Below are positions 52,786-63,112 of a stretch of DNA of 64,000 nt, piece by piece. Within the stretch, counting starts at the first letter, position 1; the number at the start of each line of letters is the position of its first letter. The notes below the pieces were generated by a model. It ran no database searches, was not told where the DNA came from, and worked only from the letters and a program-made list of their open reading frames with translations. A program made the translations under genes and the position numbers. This DNA is from Candidatus Caenarcanales bacterium (lineage in GTDB: Bacteria > Cyanobacteriota > Vampirovibrionia > 2-02-FULL-35-15), in the NCBI GenBank assembly GCA_020050435.1, contig JAGVKQ010000016.1, positions 1-64,000 of the forward strand, given 5' to 3'.

Positions 52786-53929
52786 ATATATTTCTATAAT
52801 AGGTATTTAATGTTTTCCCATAATCGTCCCACGTAAAACCAGTGGAAACTCTATCTTTAGCACTTATACCCATTTCATAACATGTGCTTATATTTTTATA
52901 AAGATACAAAATTTTTTCTTTTAATTTATCTACATCTCGAATAGGTAATACAAAACCATCTACATTATTTCTTACTATATCCCCACCTCCAGTATTTTCT
53001 GTACAAATAACAGGTAAACCACATGCCATAGCTTGAGCTTGCACATATGCTAATCCCTCTTCTATCGAAGGTAAAACAAAAATGGATCCTTGAGAAAAGT
53101 ATTTATATAGTTCTAAATGCTGTATATGTCCTAAATGTTTAAAATACCCTTCATACTTTTTTAAGACAGACTTTGTTTCTGGGCTAATATTACCTATAAG
53201 CCATAGTTCACTATTTTTCAAACCGAGCTGAGAATATGCCTGAAGAAGGTACGGTATTCCTTTTCTGATAGATATCCCACCACAAAAAATTATCCTAAAT
53301 ACATTATCTTCTTTAGGAACTTGTTTAAAATGCTCTAAATTTACCCCATACGGTATCTGAATAAGCTTACTTTCTAGAATTCCTTTTTTCAGAAAGGTCC
53401 TTTTTACAAAGGAAGAAGGTATAGAAATATAATCAGCAAGAGCATATTCCTGAAGTTCTTTTTTTACCACTTTTTCATCTACAGGCTTAGTTTTAATACC
53501 CCACTTTTCATATTCTTCTTCTAAAATTTCTTTCTGGAAGGCAATGTGAGACGAACATCTCTCTATAATTCCTATAGCACCTTTTGATTTAGCTTTTCTG
53601 AGAGAATGTAAAGATGAGCCGGACCACCCTGTGAAAATATCACATTTCTCCATCTGAGTACTAGCCCATAAATCAAATAACTCACTAAAATAATGATCAC
53701 ATCCAAATAAACCTGCTTTAGAAAAAGAACGCTCTAATATTAATGATAATGGAAAAGTAGAGACTTTAGCTAAATCAATTTTTTCTTTATCAGTCCTAAA
53801 CTCAGGCAAAAATCCTCTTTTAGGACTATAAAAGCCAGTAAGTAATTTCTGCAAATGTCCTAATTTATCTAGCTGACTAGCCAAATGAAATGAATGAAAC
53901 TTACCATTACTAGAGATTATTACTTTCAT
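52775..53929 (-). CDS. Glycosyltransferase family 4 protein
   Basis: The 384-residue GT-B fold protein has the C-terminal donor-binding signature FVLPSIEEGLAYVQAQAMACGLPVICTENTGG in pieces, with the conserved E-x7-E. The N-terminus MKVIISSNGKFHSFHLASQL fits the acceptor-domain beginning from ATG 53929; the frame opens slightly earlier at 53944. The sugar is unknown. It precedes the zinc-ribbon methyltransferase. Confidence 0.88.
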   Translation of the reverse strand: MKVIISSNGKFHSFHLASQLDKLGHLQKLLTGFYSPKRGFLPEFRTDKEKIDLAKVSTFPLSLILERSFSKAGLFGCDHYFSELFDLWASTQMEKCDIFTGWSGSSLHSLRKAKSKGAIGIIERCSSHIAFQKEILEEEYEKWGIKTKPVDEKVVKKELQEYALADYISIPSSFVKRTFLKKGILESKLIQIPYGVNLEHFKQVPKEDNVFRIIFCGGISIRKGIPYLLQAYSQLGLKNSELWLIGNISPETKSVLKKYEGYFKHLGHIQHLELYKYFSQGSIFVLPSIEEGLAYVQAQAMACGLPVICTENTGGGDIVRNNVDGFVLPIRDVDKLKEKILYLYKNISTCYEMGISAKDRVSTGFTWDDYGKTLNTYYRNIYGK

Positions 53930-54030
53930 GGTATTAAGATACACTATTAATAAAAGATTTAATCAGAGTTTGCAAAGATTATTATCTTGAATTAACTAAG
54001 AATAGGCTTACTCGGGTACATTTAAGATAA

Positions 54031-55032
54031 ATGGAAAAACAAGACTCTAAAAAAAAAGTTGCTGTTATTGGGTCCAATTTATTTGATACTTTAGGTTTTC
54101 ATTTCAATTTAACCTTTAATAACATAGGGTATAACTCAAAGATTTTTGATATTTATGATCATTACTCATTAGAAGGGCTAACTAATTACACAACGAGATT
54201 TAGTATAAATTTTGAAAACTTAATTTTCAAGAGATTAGCTAATAAAATTATAAATTTTAAACCTGATTTGGTTTTATGTTTATATAGAAATGTTCCACCA
54301 TTTGTAATTGACTTAATAAAAAAAGAATTTAGAATTAAGGTTGTTTTTCTTACTGGAGACCATTTAGGAAATTTTGAAAGAGGCTATCCTTTTATTTCAG
54401 ATTTTGATGCCTTTTTTGTAAAAGACAAATATATAGTTAGGATTTTAAAAGATAAATTAAATCTTAATGCTTACTACTTACCAGAAAGTTTTAATCCCCA
54501 AATTCATACTCATTACCTTAATGAATATGATTTTGGGGCTAATTATGATATCTCATTAGTCGGCAATCTCTATCCTTATAGAGCAAAAATTTTAGATCAA
54601 ATAATTAATGATTATAATATTTCTTTATTTGGTATCACCCCAAAGTGGATGGATTTAAAGTGGGGGAAATTATATAAAGGAGATTTAAGAGGACAACAAA
54701 AATCTGAAATTTTCTTTAAAAGTAAAATAAATTTAAACACACTAAGATATGAAGAAATTTATGGGGCTAATTGTCGTGTTTTTGAAATAGCAGGATCTGG
54801 AGGCTTCCAAATCTGCGATAGAAAAAAAGACATAAAAGAGCTTTTTGAAGAAGATAAAGAAATAGTAATGTTTGATACTATAGATGAATTAAGAGAAAAG
54901 TTTGACTACTATTTAAAGCACCAGGACAAAGCCTATGAAATAGGTTGTAATGCAAGAAAAAGGGCCTTAGCTCAACATACTTATAAGCATAGAATAAAGC
55001 AAATTCTTGAAATAACTAATTTAACACTTTAG
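54031..55032 (+). CDS. CgeB-like glycosyltransferase
   Basis: The 333-residue protein has an N-terminal KVAVIGSNLF Rossmann-like start and the C-terminal block KSKINLNTLRYE...CRVFEIAGSGGFQICDRK...EIVMFDTIDELREKFDYYL...ARKRALAQHTYKHR, which is typical of the CgeB/Glyco_trans_1_2 family. Its 3' end overlaps the convergent GT4 gene by 17 bases. Donor and acceptor are unknown. Confidence 0.82.
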   Translation: MEKQDSKKKVAVIGSNLFDTLGFHFNLTFNNIGYNSKIFDIYDHYSLEGLTNYTTRFSINFENLIFKRLANKIINFKPDLVLCLYRNVPPFVIDLIKKEFRIKVVFLTGDHLGNFERGYPFISDFDAFFVKDKYIVRILKDKLNLNAYYLPESFNPQIHTHYLNEYDFGANYDISLVGNLYPYRAKILDQIINDYNISLFGITPKWMDLKWGKLYKGDLRGQQKSEIFFKSKINLNTLRYEEIYGANCRVFEIAGSGGFQICDRKKDIKELFEEDKEIVMFDTIDELREKFDYYLKHQDKAYEIGCNARKRALAQHTYKHRIKQILEITNLTL

Positions 55033-56197
55033 AAATGCACTCAATACATTCAGCATATGACCACTTGGAAATAATACGTTCTGACTGATTGCCAAAATCA
55101 ACTCTTTTATTAGAATCATTAATAAGAACTTTTAATTTTTGATGGAGAGCCTTTATATCACCAGATGAATAAATGTATCCATTTAAATCATTTTTTACTA
55201 GATCTAAACTAGCTCCAACTTTATCACTAACGATAATAGGTAAATTAAAACACATAGCTTCATTCACGACTAAACCCCATGGCTCAAAAGAAGATGGGAG
55301 AACAAAAACATCAGACATAGCATAGAACTCAGGAAGTTCAGTCTGATTTCTAAAACCCATAAAAAAAACATTTTTTATATTATTCCGTTTTGTATAATCT
55401 TCCATTTCTTTTCTTAAAACACCATCTCCCATAAAAACCAGTGAAGACGGAACCTCATTAACTAACTTTTCAAAAGCTTTTAAAAGATCCATTGGTCTTT
55501 TTACATTTATAAACTTTCCAGAAAAAAGAATAACTGGTAAGTCTTTAGGAATATTATATTTTTCTCTAAGTTTATATTTTTTATCTTTCAATTCATCATA
55601 TTTCAGGATGAAAAATTGATTATTTACTGTATATGGCATTAAATAGATTTTATCTTCTGAGACTCCATAGCTTTTATAGAACTCAGTAGAAATACTACCT
55701 ATAGATAGAAAAATATTTATCTTTTGAAAGAATAATTTTAGGATTATTTTTTTTATAAACTCCTTAAGTCTAGAGTTTTTTTCATTTTCATAAGCTTCAG
55801 CTCTTAACATAACTGGGGTATTTAAAAAATTAGCCGTAAATACAGATAGAATATTAGTAAAACTATACCAGCCATGTATCCATAAAATATCTATCTCTTT
55901 ATTTACAAGCTTTTTTAAAATGCCCAGATTTATAAATTTGAAAAATCCATCTTTGTTTTTAAAAGGGCTAATATTATCCAAAAACTCATATTTATATCCC
56001 TCTAAAAGCGGTATATCAAATTTTATTTCTTTACCAAAACCTTTATCTAAATAAGATTTAGTACCTATATCAGAATAAAAATATACTTTAAAATCTATAT
56101 TATCTAATTTAGAGATTTCTTTATATAGTGGGGAAAAATATTGAATGGGGTGAGAGATTAATGCTGCTAATTTAATTTTTTTACTTTTGTTATTCAT
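55016..56197 (-). CDS. Glycosyltransferase family 4 protein
   Basis: The 393-residue protein has the N-terminal KLAALISHPIQYFSPLY (typical of sugar-cluster GT4 enzymes), ILFSGKFINVKRPMDLLKAF and VFVLPSSFEPWGLVVNEAMCFNLPIIVSD with the E-x7-E motif (EPWGLVVNE). It probably adds a hexose in polysaccharide assembly. Base composition is even more AT-rich than that of the housekeeping genes. Confidence 0.9.
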   Translation of the reverse strand: MNNKSKKIKLAALISHPIQYFSPLYKEISKLDNIDFKVYFYSDIGTKSYLDKGFGKEIKFDIPLLEGYKYEFLDNISPFKNKDGFFKFINLGILKKLVNKEIDILWIHGWYSFTNILSVFTANFLNTPVMLRAEAYENEKNSRLKEFIKKIILKLFFQKINIFLSIGSISTEFYKSYGVSEDKIYLMPYTVNNQFFILKYDELKDKKYKLREKYNIPKDLPVILFSGKFINVKRPMDLLKAFEKLVNEVPSSLVFMGDGVLRKEMEDYTKRNNIKNVFFMGFRNQTELPEFYAMSDVFVLPSSFEPWGLVVNEAMCFNLPIIVSDKVGASLDLVKNDLNGYIYSSGDIKALHQKLKVLINDSNKRVDFGNQSERIISKWSYAECIECISKVLN

Positions 56198-56317
56198 AAT
56201 AATTTAATTAATGTTGCAGCTTAGATGCTAAAGAATATGAAATTTAGTTCCCACATATAAGCTTAGGTAAATTTTAATACATAGATATAAACTAAAATGC
56301 ATAATAATTTTAAATTA

Positions 56318-57319
56318 TTACTTTGTTTCAAATAATTGCAATTTAAAGAGTAAAGCACTAGAAATATTTTTAATAGAAAACTTAGAGTCATCATAAGGCA
56401 TGTCACAATTTGCACAAGAGCTTATTTTTTCTGGCTTCTCCTCTATTAAAGCTTTTCTAAGCTCTACATATTTCTCCCCATTCCATATTTCATCAAATTC
56501 CTGAGTATTCAGATTTCCTAAAACATATTTATGTTCTAAATCTCTACAGCATGTAACGACATCACCATTAGATGCTATAACCACTTCTAACCATGGATAT
56601 GGGCAAAGATTATATTTATTACTTTTTTTAGAAATGGTTTTCACAAAACCAGTAGCATTATGAAAAACTCTTGTTTTGAATTTAATTCTATTTGACTTTG
56701 GGAATATTGATTTTAGCTTTTCGAATCTAGTAATCAATTCATCTTTTGAAAATTTAGAATAGCTAGATATATCTGTAATTAAAAAATTGATATTATTAAA
56801 TTTTTTGTTATTTATTATATGTAATATGTTTATTTTTATTCTTTCCCATGAATTTGGAGTCCCTCTATATGTTTCGAAAAATGATTTATCAGAGCAAAAA
56901 TCTGTAGTAAAAGTATATTTAACAGAGGTTGAAAGTCCTTTAATTCTTTCTTCTGAGAGAAAATAGCCATTTGTAGCAAAAAGTTGATTATTGAATCCAT
57001 ATTGTTCAGCCACCCTAGATAACTCTTCAAAATCTTTATTAATAAATGGTTCACCATCTAATGTCCAGTGAAGTAAATTAGTTTCAACTCCAGCTTTTTT
57101 GAGTTTTTCTAGGTAGAGTTTTAACTTTTCTACAGTAAGGGTTGATTTAGGGATTTTATTAAAATGTTCTGGATCTGACTGAGGGCAAAATGCACACTTA
57201 AAGTTGCAAACATTTGTTACTTCTATACTTATACTTTCAGGTAAATAAGGTAATGATATAGATTTAGCTAATTTCCAATGCCAAAAAAGTTTTATGTATT
57301 TTATTATTTTATTTAGCAT
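56318..57319 (-). CDS. Radical SAM/SPASM domain protein
   Basis: The 333-residue protein has the radical SAM motif CNFKCAFC (about residues 37-44), and a C-terminal SPASM region with cysteines in CPYPWLEVVIASNGDVVTCC and CANCDMPYD that would hold auxiliary Fe-S clusters. LGNLNTQEFDEIWN matches the SPASM signature. Proteins of this kind in sugar clusters modify nucleotide sugars or peptides; the substrate is not known. Confidence 0.88.
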   Translation of the reverse strand: MLNKIIKYIKLFWHWKLAKSISLPYLPESISIEVTNVCNFKCAFCPQSDPEHFNKIPKSTLTVEKLKLYLEKLKKAGVETNLLHWTLDGEPFINKDFEELSRVAEQYGFNNQLFATNGYFLSEERIKGLSTSVKYTFTTDFCSDKSFFETYRGTPNSWERIKINILHIINNKKFNNINFLITDISSYSKFSKDELITRFEKLKSIFPKSNRIKFKTRVFHNATGFVKTISKKSNKYNLCPYPWLEVVIASNGDVVTCCRDLEHKYVLGNLNTQEFDEIWNGEKYVELRKALIEEKPEKISSCANCDMPYDDSKFSIKNISSALLFKLQLFETK

Positions 57320-57419
57320 TAATTTAATACTTAACTCTATGAATCTGAGAAATCACATCTTTAATTGATTTGTTTTCCAATTTAGCATTCTTTTCCATTT
57401 AAAATCTTGACAGACACAA

Positions 57420-58595
57420 CTATACTAAGATTCGATGAAATTCACCTATTATACAATCTGTCACTTTATCTATATCATATTTTTCTTTTACTAATCTACC
57501 AGCATTAGAGATGATTTTACTTTTCAGTGATGGATATTCTAACACTTTTAACATTCCACTGCTAATATCTCCTACACTTAGATTAGTTACTATACCGGCA
57601 TTATATTCTAGAACTTCCTTATAAATACCGACCCTATTAGATATTATTACAGGAGTTTCACACATCATGGCTTCCGGTACAACCATGCCAAAATTCTCAG
57701 AATAAGAAGGAAGAACAAAAAGTTCTGCACTTTTATAAGCTGATAGTATTTTTTCACCTTCTAACATACCAGTAAAGATTACTTTTTCTTCTATATCATT
57801 TTTTTTTATTATTTTTTCTACTTCTTTTTTATATCCTTCATTGTCTGGTCCAGCTATAACTAGATAGAAATCAGGAAAATCCTTTAAAATCATTTTAAAT
57901 GCTGAGATTAAGAGATTTAATCCCTTTTTCTTACTTATTCTACCCATAAAAAGTATATATTTTTTTTCTTCAAGCTCTGGAAAATAATTTTTAAAATCTT
58001 TTATTTTATCTAAGTCTTTATAATTATCTAAGTCTATACCATTAGGGATTATTAAGGATTTATTTTTTATCCCTAAGTATCTAGTAACTTTTTCCTTTTC
58101 ATCTTCAGTAGTATAGTGTATTAAATTAGCATTTTCTATGCACCATTTAGCGAAAAGAAAATAGTAGATTTTCTTTATCCAGTATGATTTTATCTTTATA
58201 GTTTCTTCATATAATGAACCATGAGGGGCAAAAATATATGGGATTTTATTTAATTTGCAAGCTATAGAACCCGCTAAAACAGTAAAAGTCCAAATCGGTG
58301 AAATGTAAGCCAAATCATAATCTTTTATATGTTTAAGAAGAAAAAAGAGATATTGAGGTGAAAAAGAAAAATTTTCATAAAAATAACTGGGAAAATACAT
58401 TACCTTAACATCATCTATATTTACCCACTTAAAGAGTTCTACATTTTTACCTTTATCCATATAAACATTAGTAGTTATAACATACACTTCAATATCTTTT
58501 TTATATAAAGTCTTTGCCAATAAATGCATACTTTGTATCGGTCCACCATATCTGACAGATGGATAATAGGCAGGCAGTATAAATAAAATTTTCAT
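57420..58595 (-). CDS. Glycosyltransferase family 4 protein
   Basis: The 391-residue protein begins MKILFILPAYYPSVRYGGPIQS, typical of GT4, and has ILFMGRISKKKGLNLLISAF and FVLPSYSENFGMVVPEAMMCETPVIIS with E-x7-E. It overlaps the stop of the polymerase gene by one base (TAATG), so the two are translationally coupled. Confidence 0.92.
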   Translation of the reverse strand: MKILFILPAYYPSVRYGGPIQSMHLLAKTLYKKDIEVYVITTNVYMDKGKNVELFKWVNIDDVKVMYFPSYFYENFSFSPQYLFFLLKHIKDYDLAYISPIWTFTVLAGSIACKLNKIPYIFAPHGSLYEETIKIKSYWIKKIYYFLFAKWCIENANLIHYTTEDEKEKVTRYLGIKNKSLIIPNGIDLDNYKDLDKIKDFKNYFPELEEKKYILFMGRISKKKGLNLLISAFKMILKDFPDFYLVIAGPDNEGYKKEVEKIIKKNDIEEKVIFTGMLEGEKILSAYKSAELFVLPSYSENFGMVVPEAMMCETPVIISNRVGIYKEVLEYNAGIVTNLSVGDISSGMLKVLEYPSLKSKIISNAGRLVKEKYDIDKVTDCIIGEFHRILV

Positions 58596-59956
58596 TAGCT
58601 TTTAACCTTTCTTATAAATAGAAAAAGAGATATATAAAGGACTAAATAGTCTTTTAAAAGTTCACCAAATTGACTAGCAAATGTGCCACTTCTAGTCATA
58701 AAATAAAAAGCTAAAACATAAAATATCATGGATAATTCAGAAAGTTTTCCTCTACCTAAAAAATAATGATAAATAAAACTATATAAAAGTCCATAAAAGA
58801 ATCCACAGAGTATTCCATACCATCCGAAATTTAAAAACATTTCCCCGACCCATGACATATCTACAGAAGAAAGTTGTCCATAATTTAAGTTATATCCATA
58901 TGCTATACCGAAATCATATCCCATGCTACCAACTTCAGGCTTATTTACCCATAAGAATCTAGGTATTAGTGCTATAAAAAAAAGCATATACGTGTAACCT
59001 TTCTGAAAATCCCAGACATACGGAGTATTCGTAACTATATTAGTAACTACTTCTGTATAATTCAGTCTCAAACCAAAAGTATAATACATAAGCTCTTCAA
59101 AAAATTTCTTATTTTTCCCAGAAAAAATATCTAAATATAATTCAGTAGAATACATTAAATCTTCCAGGAGTCTTCCCTTATAAACAGATTTAAATATATT
59201 CGTATAAGGAATTATAAAAAATACAAAAAATATCCCTGAAAGAAAAAGCCAGGGAAATGGGATTTTCTTTCTTAGTGAATACATAGTCATAACTAAAAAA
59301 AGGGGCATTAAAGCTCTTTCTTTACTTCCTGTAGGTAAATAATAAATAAAATCTATTAATAGAAAAAATAGTCCTAAATTAAAAAAGAACTTGTTTTCAT
59401 TTTTAAGCCATTTAGAAAAAAGTAATAGTATAGAAAAAGTGGGAAGAATAGAGAGTAGATAGATATATTGTTGATAAAACTTAAACCCTTCAAGTCTTAA
59501 AGCATATTCACCAGCTTCTGTATGGCTATAGATTCCCCACTTAAAAAGTAAAAATCTAGATATCCACCCTAAAATAAAAAATATAGAAATAATAAATGGA
59601 AAATTCTTAATCTCTATTTTGTAAGTACTCAGATCAGGAAGCTTCAATATAATATCCTTAAAGATCTTTTTTAGATTTTTATCTTTAAAAGGTAAATAGT
59701 ACCCTATTAAAAAGAGAATGTAAGCAAAAATGATAAAGACCATGCCTACAGATATATAATCAGTTCTTACATGAGGATATATAAGGAATAAACTCATATT
59801 ATTTATCATATAAATAGCAGGGATACCATAATATGCAAAATATATAAATGAGAGGGTTTGTGGTGGGCTATAAAATCTATATTTTTTTTCTATTAGAAAA
59901 GGAATAGCACAGACTATTGCCAAAATAAAAACTTCTAAATAAATTATCCAGTCCAT
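58595..59956 (-). CDS. O-antigen/oligosaccharide polymerase (Wzy-like)
   Basis: The 453-residue protein has about twelve membrane helices and a large loop around residues 300-330 (TNTPYVWDFQKGYTYMLFFIALIPRFLWVNKPE). That layout matches the Wzy/oligosaccharide repeat-unit polymerase group, whose members share little sequence. It is probably the polymerase for the cluster. The sequence is too divergent for firm family assignment. Confidence 0.75.
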   Translation of the reverse strand: MDWIIYLEVFILAIVCAIPFLIEKKYRFYSPPQTLSFIYFAYYGIPAIYMINNMSLFLIYPHVRTDYISVGMVFIIFAYILFLIGYYLPFKDKNLKKIFKDIILKLPDLSTYKIEIKNFPFIISIFFILGWISRFLLFKWGIYSHTEAGEYALRLEGFKFYQQYIYLLSILPTFSILLLFSKWLKNENKFFFNLGLFFLLIDFIYYLPTGSKERALMPLFLVMTMYSLRKKIPFPWLFLSGIFFVFFIIPYTNIFKSVYKGRLLEDLMYSTELYLDIFSGKNKKFFEELMYYTFGLRLNYTEVVTNIVTNTPYVWDFQKGYTYMLFFIALIPRFLWVNKPEVGSMGYDFGIAYGYNLNYGQLSSVDMSWVGEMFLNFGWYGILCGFFYGLLYSFIYHYFLGRGKLSELSMIFYVLAFYFMTRSGTFASQFGELLKDYLVLYISLFLFIRKVKS

Positions 59957-60221
59957 ATTTTAAATGACGCATTTTAATTTTTTATTTCACTAGATCTTTA
60001 GTCCACTATCCTTAAGAGTATTACACGAAAGGTTAAGATATCTTAAGTTGTTATCTTTATTATTAATAAACGGAACCCTAAAGCACTAGATCTGTGGAAT
60101 ATTAATTGAGAGGATGAATTTAATTACTAAACCAATCTTTATTAAAGAGAAATGATTTACTAAGGTAATCCTGTTAAGTTTATAAGAAAAAGAGAAGATA
60201 TCTGTTTCTTAATTTATCAAA

Positions 60222-60971
60222 ATGACAAATAGCCAAAACTACAAACAAAAACTCTACAGTAGCTATATCACCTATGTAAGCTCGAGTACCATAGAAAACA
60301 TTAAATCAGATTTAAATTCCAGAAAACCCTATATAGAAAAGTTAATTAAAGATTTAATTCCTTATAATAAAGATGTAAGTATTTTAGATATAGGATGTGG
60401 ACATGGTGCATTTTTATATTTTTTAAAAGAGAAAGGCTATAAAAATTTAAAAGGATTAGATATTTCACATGAGCAGGTAAGCATGGCTCATGAATTAGGA
60501 TTAAATAATGTTTCTCATTCTAATTTACTTGAAGACCTTCCTAAACTTCCAGAAAAATCTTATGATGTAATTATAGCTTTTGATATTATTGAACATTTTA
60601 CTAAAGATGAAATATTTAAAATTCTAGAATCATCTTGTAAGATTTTAAAAAGTGGTGGCAAACTTATTCTTCATATTCCAAATGGAGAAGCAATTTTTTC
60701 AGGAAGAATATTTCATGGGGATTTTACACATGAAGCATGTTTTACTAGAAGCAGCTTAAAACAAATACTAACTTCATGTAACTTTAGCAACATCTCTTTT
60801 TATGAAGATAAGCCCATTGTTCATGGTGTAAAAAGTTTAATAAGGTCTATCATATGGTTCATATCTAGAAACATATTTAGATTAATCTATATGGCAGAGA
60901 CTGGCAATATTGGAGAAGACTTAGTTCTCAGTAGCAATATTTTATGTGTATGCCAAAAGTGTGTGAAATAA
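60222..60971 (+). CDS. Class I SAM-dependent methyltransferase
   Basis: The 249-residue protein has SAM motif I ILDIGCGHGAFLYFLKEKGYKNLKGLDISHEQV, VIIAFDIIEHFTKDEI and SGGKLILHIPNGE. It probably methylates a sugar or end-caps a glycan. It is the first of two tandem methyltransferase genes (25-base gap) in a plus-strand run of four. A 265-base AT-rich spacer without recognisable features precedes it. Confidence 0.9.
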   Translation: MTNSQNYKQKLYSSYITYVSSSTIENIKSDLNSRKPYIEKLIKDLIPYNKDVSILDIGCGHGAFLYFLKEKGYKNLKGLDISHEQVSMAHELGLNNVSHSNLLEDLPKLPEKSYDVIIAFDIIEHFTKDEIFKILESSCKILKSGGKLILHIPNGEAIFSGRIFHGDFTHEACFTRSSLKQILTSCNFSNISFYEDKPIVHGVKSLIRSIIWFISRNIFRLIYMAETGNIGEDLVLSSNILCVCQKCVK

Positions 60972-60996
60972 TTCAAGTAGAAATAATTAACAGCAT

Positions 60997-61719
60997 ATGA
61001 ATAATCTTCTAAAATCTAAAATTAAAGAAATCTTACCAGATCATCTTATTAAGAAAATTAGTGATTTTAGAAGATGGCTCAAATTTAAGAACATCAAAAC
61101 CAATGCTGATTTATTTAACCAAATATACAAAGAACAACTCTGGGGTAAATCAAAAAGTGGATTTTGCTCTGGTAGTGGTTCTAATGAAATGAATTCTAAC
61201 AAGTACGTAGAATTAATAAATAACTTTTTAAATACAAATGATATTAAAACCATAGTAGATGTAGGATGTGGTGATTTTCAGGTAGCAAAAGGATTTAATC
61301 TTAAAAACAGAAAATATATAGGCTGTGATATCGTTAAGGATTTAATTGAATACAATACCAAGAACTATTCCAAGAACAACCAAATATCTTTTATAAATCT
61401 AGATATTGTTAATGATGTTATTCCCAATGGAAACTTATTGCTCATCAGACAAGTTTTACAGCATTTATCAAATAAAGACATTGAAAAGATTTTAACTAAA
61501 ATTAAAAATTATAAACATATTATAATTACTGATGAATTACCTAATAATAATTCTCATAGAATAAATTATGAAATAGTAAAAGGTGGAACAAGATTAGAAA
61601 ATAATAGTGGTCTATATTTAGAAAAACCACCATTTAAACTAAAATTAAAAACCTTGTTGACTTACCCAGATATAGAAAATCAAATTATTTTTAGAACTAT
61701 TTTAATAGAGAATTCTTAA
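60997..61719 (+). CDS. SAM-dependent methyltransferase-like protein
   Basis: The 240-residue protein has a shorter SAM motif (TIVDVGCGDFQVAKGF, about residues 86-101), IGCDIVKDLIEYN and RQVLQHLSNKDIEKI. The N-terminal 50 residues are basic and helical. It resembles glycan-cluster methyltransferases. It follows the previous methyltransferase after 25 bases. The stop codon sits in a small palindrome (GAGAATT/AATTCTC). Confidence 0.82.
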   Translation: MNNLLKSKIKEILPDHLIKKISDFRRWLKFKNIKTNADLFNQIYKEQLWGKSKSGFCSGSGSNEMNSNKYVELINNFLNTNDIKTIVDVGCGDFQVAKGFNLKNRKYIGCDIVKDLIEYNTKNYSKNNQISFINLDIVNDVIPNGNLLLIRQVLQHLSNKDIEKILTKIKNYKHIIITDELPNNNSHRINYEIVKGGTRLENNSGLYLEKPPFKLKLKTLLTYPDIENQIIFRTILIENS

Positions 61720-61937
61720 TTCTCAGCAGCAATGTTTGAAACATGGGGATTTGAGGATGAGAAGCAAACAGGACTTGGAGAAATAAATTGAAGGCAATTA
61801 AGGAGTAAAGACAATACAATAATTATACTTCCAAATTACTGGGTATTACCTTTGACATAAGGGTATAATCCTTTATGCAAAATCAGATAATCAAAAGCCT
61901 AAGTTTTAATAAAAAACACTAAGTTTTGAGGATAAAA

Positions 61938-63044
61938 ATGAAAATTACTATTTTACTTCCAGATTTATTTGACTCTATAGGTGGGATACAGACATTTAAT
62001 AGATGTTTTGTTAAAGCTTTAGATGAGCTTTCAGAAAAGCATGATTTAAAAATAAATATTTTAGTACTTACTGATACTGGAAACAATAAGTCTCTTTTAA
62101 ATAAATATTTAACATCAAAATACATCTCTTATAGATACTTTGATTTTAATAGAGTAGCATTTGCCTGGATAGCTTTAATGGAGAGCTTTGATTCTGATTT
62201 AGTTATTTTTGGACATGTAAATTTTTCTCCTCTTACAGTTCTTATGGAAAGAAAAGTTAAAAAGTTCTTAATCGTACATGGAACAGATGTATGGAGTAGG
62301 CTTCCCACCTTTAAAAGAGTGGGTGTTTCTATTATGAATAAAATTTTATCTGTCAGTAAGTACACTGCAAATAAAATGATTAAGCAAAATGAATTAGACG
62401 AGAGTAAGTTTTTTATATTTCCAAATACATTAGATCCATTTTTTATTCCTAACTTAGAGAATAAAGAAAAGAATAATTTAGACCTTCCTAAAGGAAATAT
62501 TTTATTAACAGTTAGTAGATTGGGAGCTGATGACAAAACAAAAAGAATTGATCTGATCATAGAATCCCTACCTAATATAATAAAGGAAAAATCTAATACT
62601 TATTTAGTTATAGTAGGTGCTGGACCAGATAAGTCACGACTTATGACTCTAGCCAAAGAGCTTGGGGTCTCAAACAACACTCTCTTTAAAGGTAGAGTAG
62701 AAGATTCTCTTTTGCCTTCTTACTATGATTCTTGTGATATGTTTATTTTACCAAGCACTCAAGAAGGTTTTGGAATAGTTTTTCTAGAAGCTATGTACTT
62801 TTCTAAGCCTTGCATCGGTGCTAAGGCTGGAGGTATCACAGAAGTTATAGAAGATGGGATAACAGGACTTCTTGCTGAGCCTAATGATAAAGAAAGCTTG
62901 ACTAAGTGCATTCTTAAGTTAATAAGTGATGAAGAACTTAGAAAAAGAATGGGAGAAGCTGGGAAAAAGAGATTTGAGAGAGAATTTTCTTTTGATGCAT
63001 TTAAGAATAGACTAGAGAAGATTTTGGGAGAATTATTATCTTAA
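61938..63044 (+). CDS. Glycosyltransferase family 4 protein
   Basis: The 368-residue protein has the N-terminal MKITILLPDLFDSIGGIQTF, LLTVSRLGADDKTKRIDLIIESL and FILPSTQEGFGIVFLEAMYFSKPCIGAKAGGITE in pieces, the complete GT4 signature. GAGGAT five bases before ATG 61938 supports this start over TTG 61926. A 218-base spacer with no clear feature other than a weak 19-codon frame precedes it. Confidence 0.92.
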   Translation: MKITILLPDLFDSIGGIQTFNRCFVKALDELSEKHDLKINILVLTDTGNNKSLLNKYLTSKYISYRYFDFNRVAFAWIALMESFDSDLVIFGHVNFSPLTVLMERKVKKFLIVHGTDVWSRLPTFKRVGVSIMNKILSVSKYTANKMIKQNELDESKFFIFPNTLDPFFIPNLENKEKNNLDLPKGNILLTVSRLGADDKTKRIDLIIESLPNIIKEKSNTYLVIVGAGPDKSRLMTLAKELGVSNNTLFKGRVEDSLLPSYYDSCDMFILPSTQEGFGIVFLEAMYFSKPCIGAKAGGITEVIEDGITGLLAEPNDKESLTKCILKLISDEELRKRMGEAGKKRFEREFSFDAFKNRLEKILGELLS

Positions 63045-63112
63045 CCAACTAATCTTTTCAAGATTAATTAGAACTTATCATCAGATGGTATAAGTAAAAC
63101 AGGTAGAATATT

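Noticed and set aside
61731-61790. Short frame of 19 codons between the second methyltransferase and GT4
   Set aside because: It has no ribosome site or homology; a slight likeness to the tail of the preceding methyltransferase is too weak to call a pseudogene.
62129-62560. Minus-strand open frame of 143 codons within the last GT4 gene
   Set aside because: The plus strand carries the complete GT4 signature; the reverse frame has no recognisable motif.
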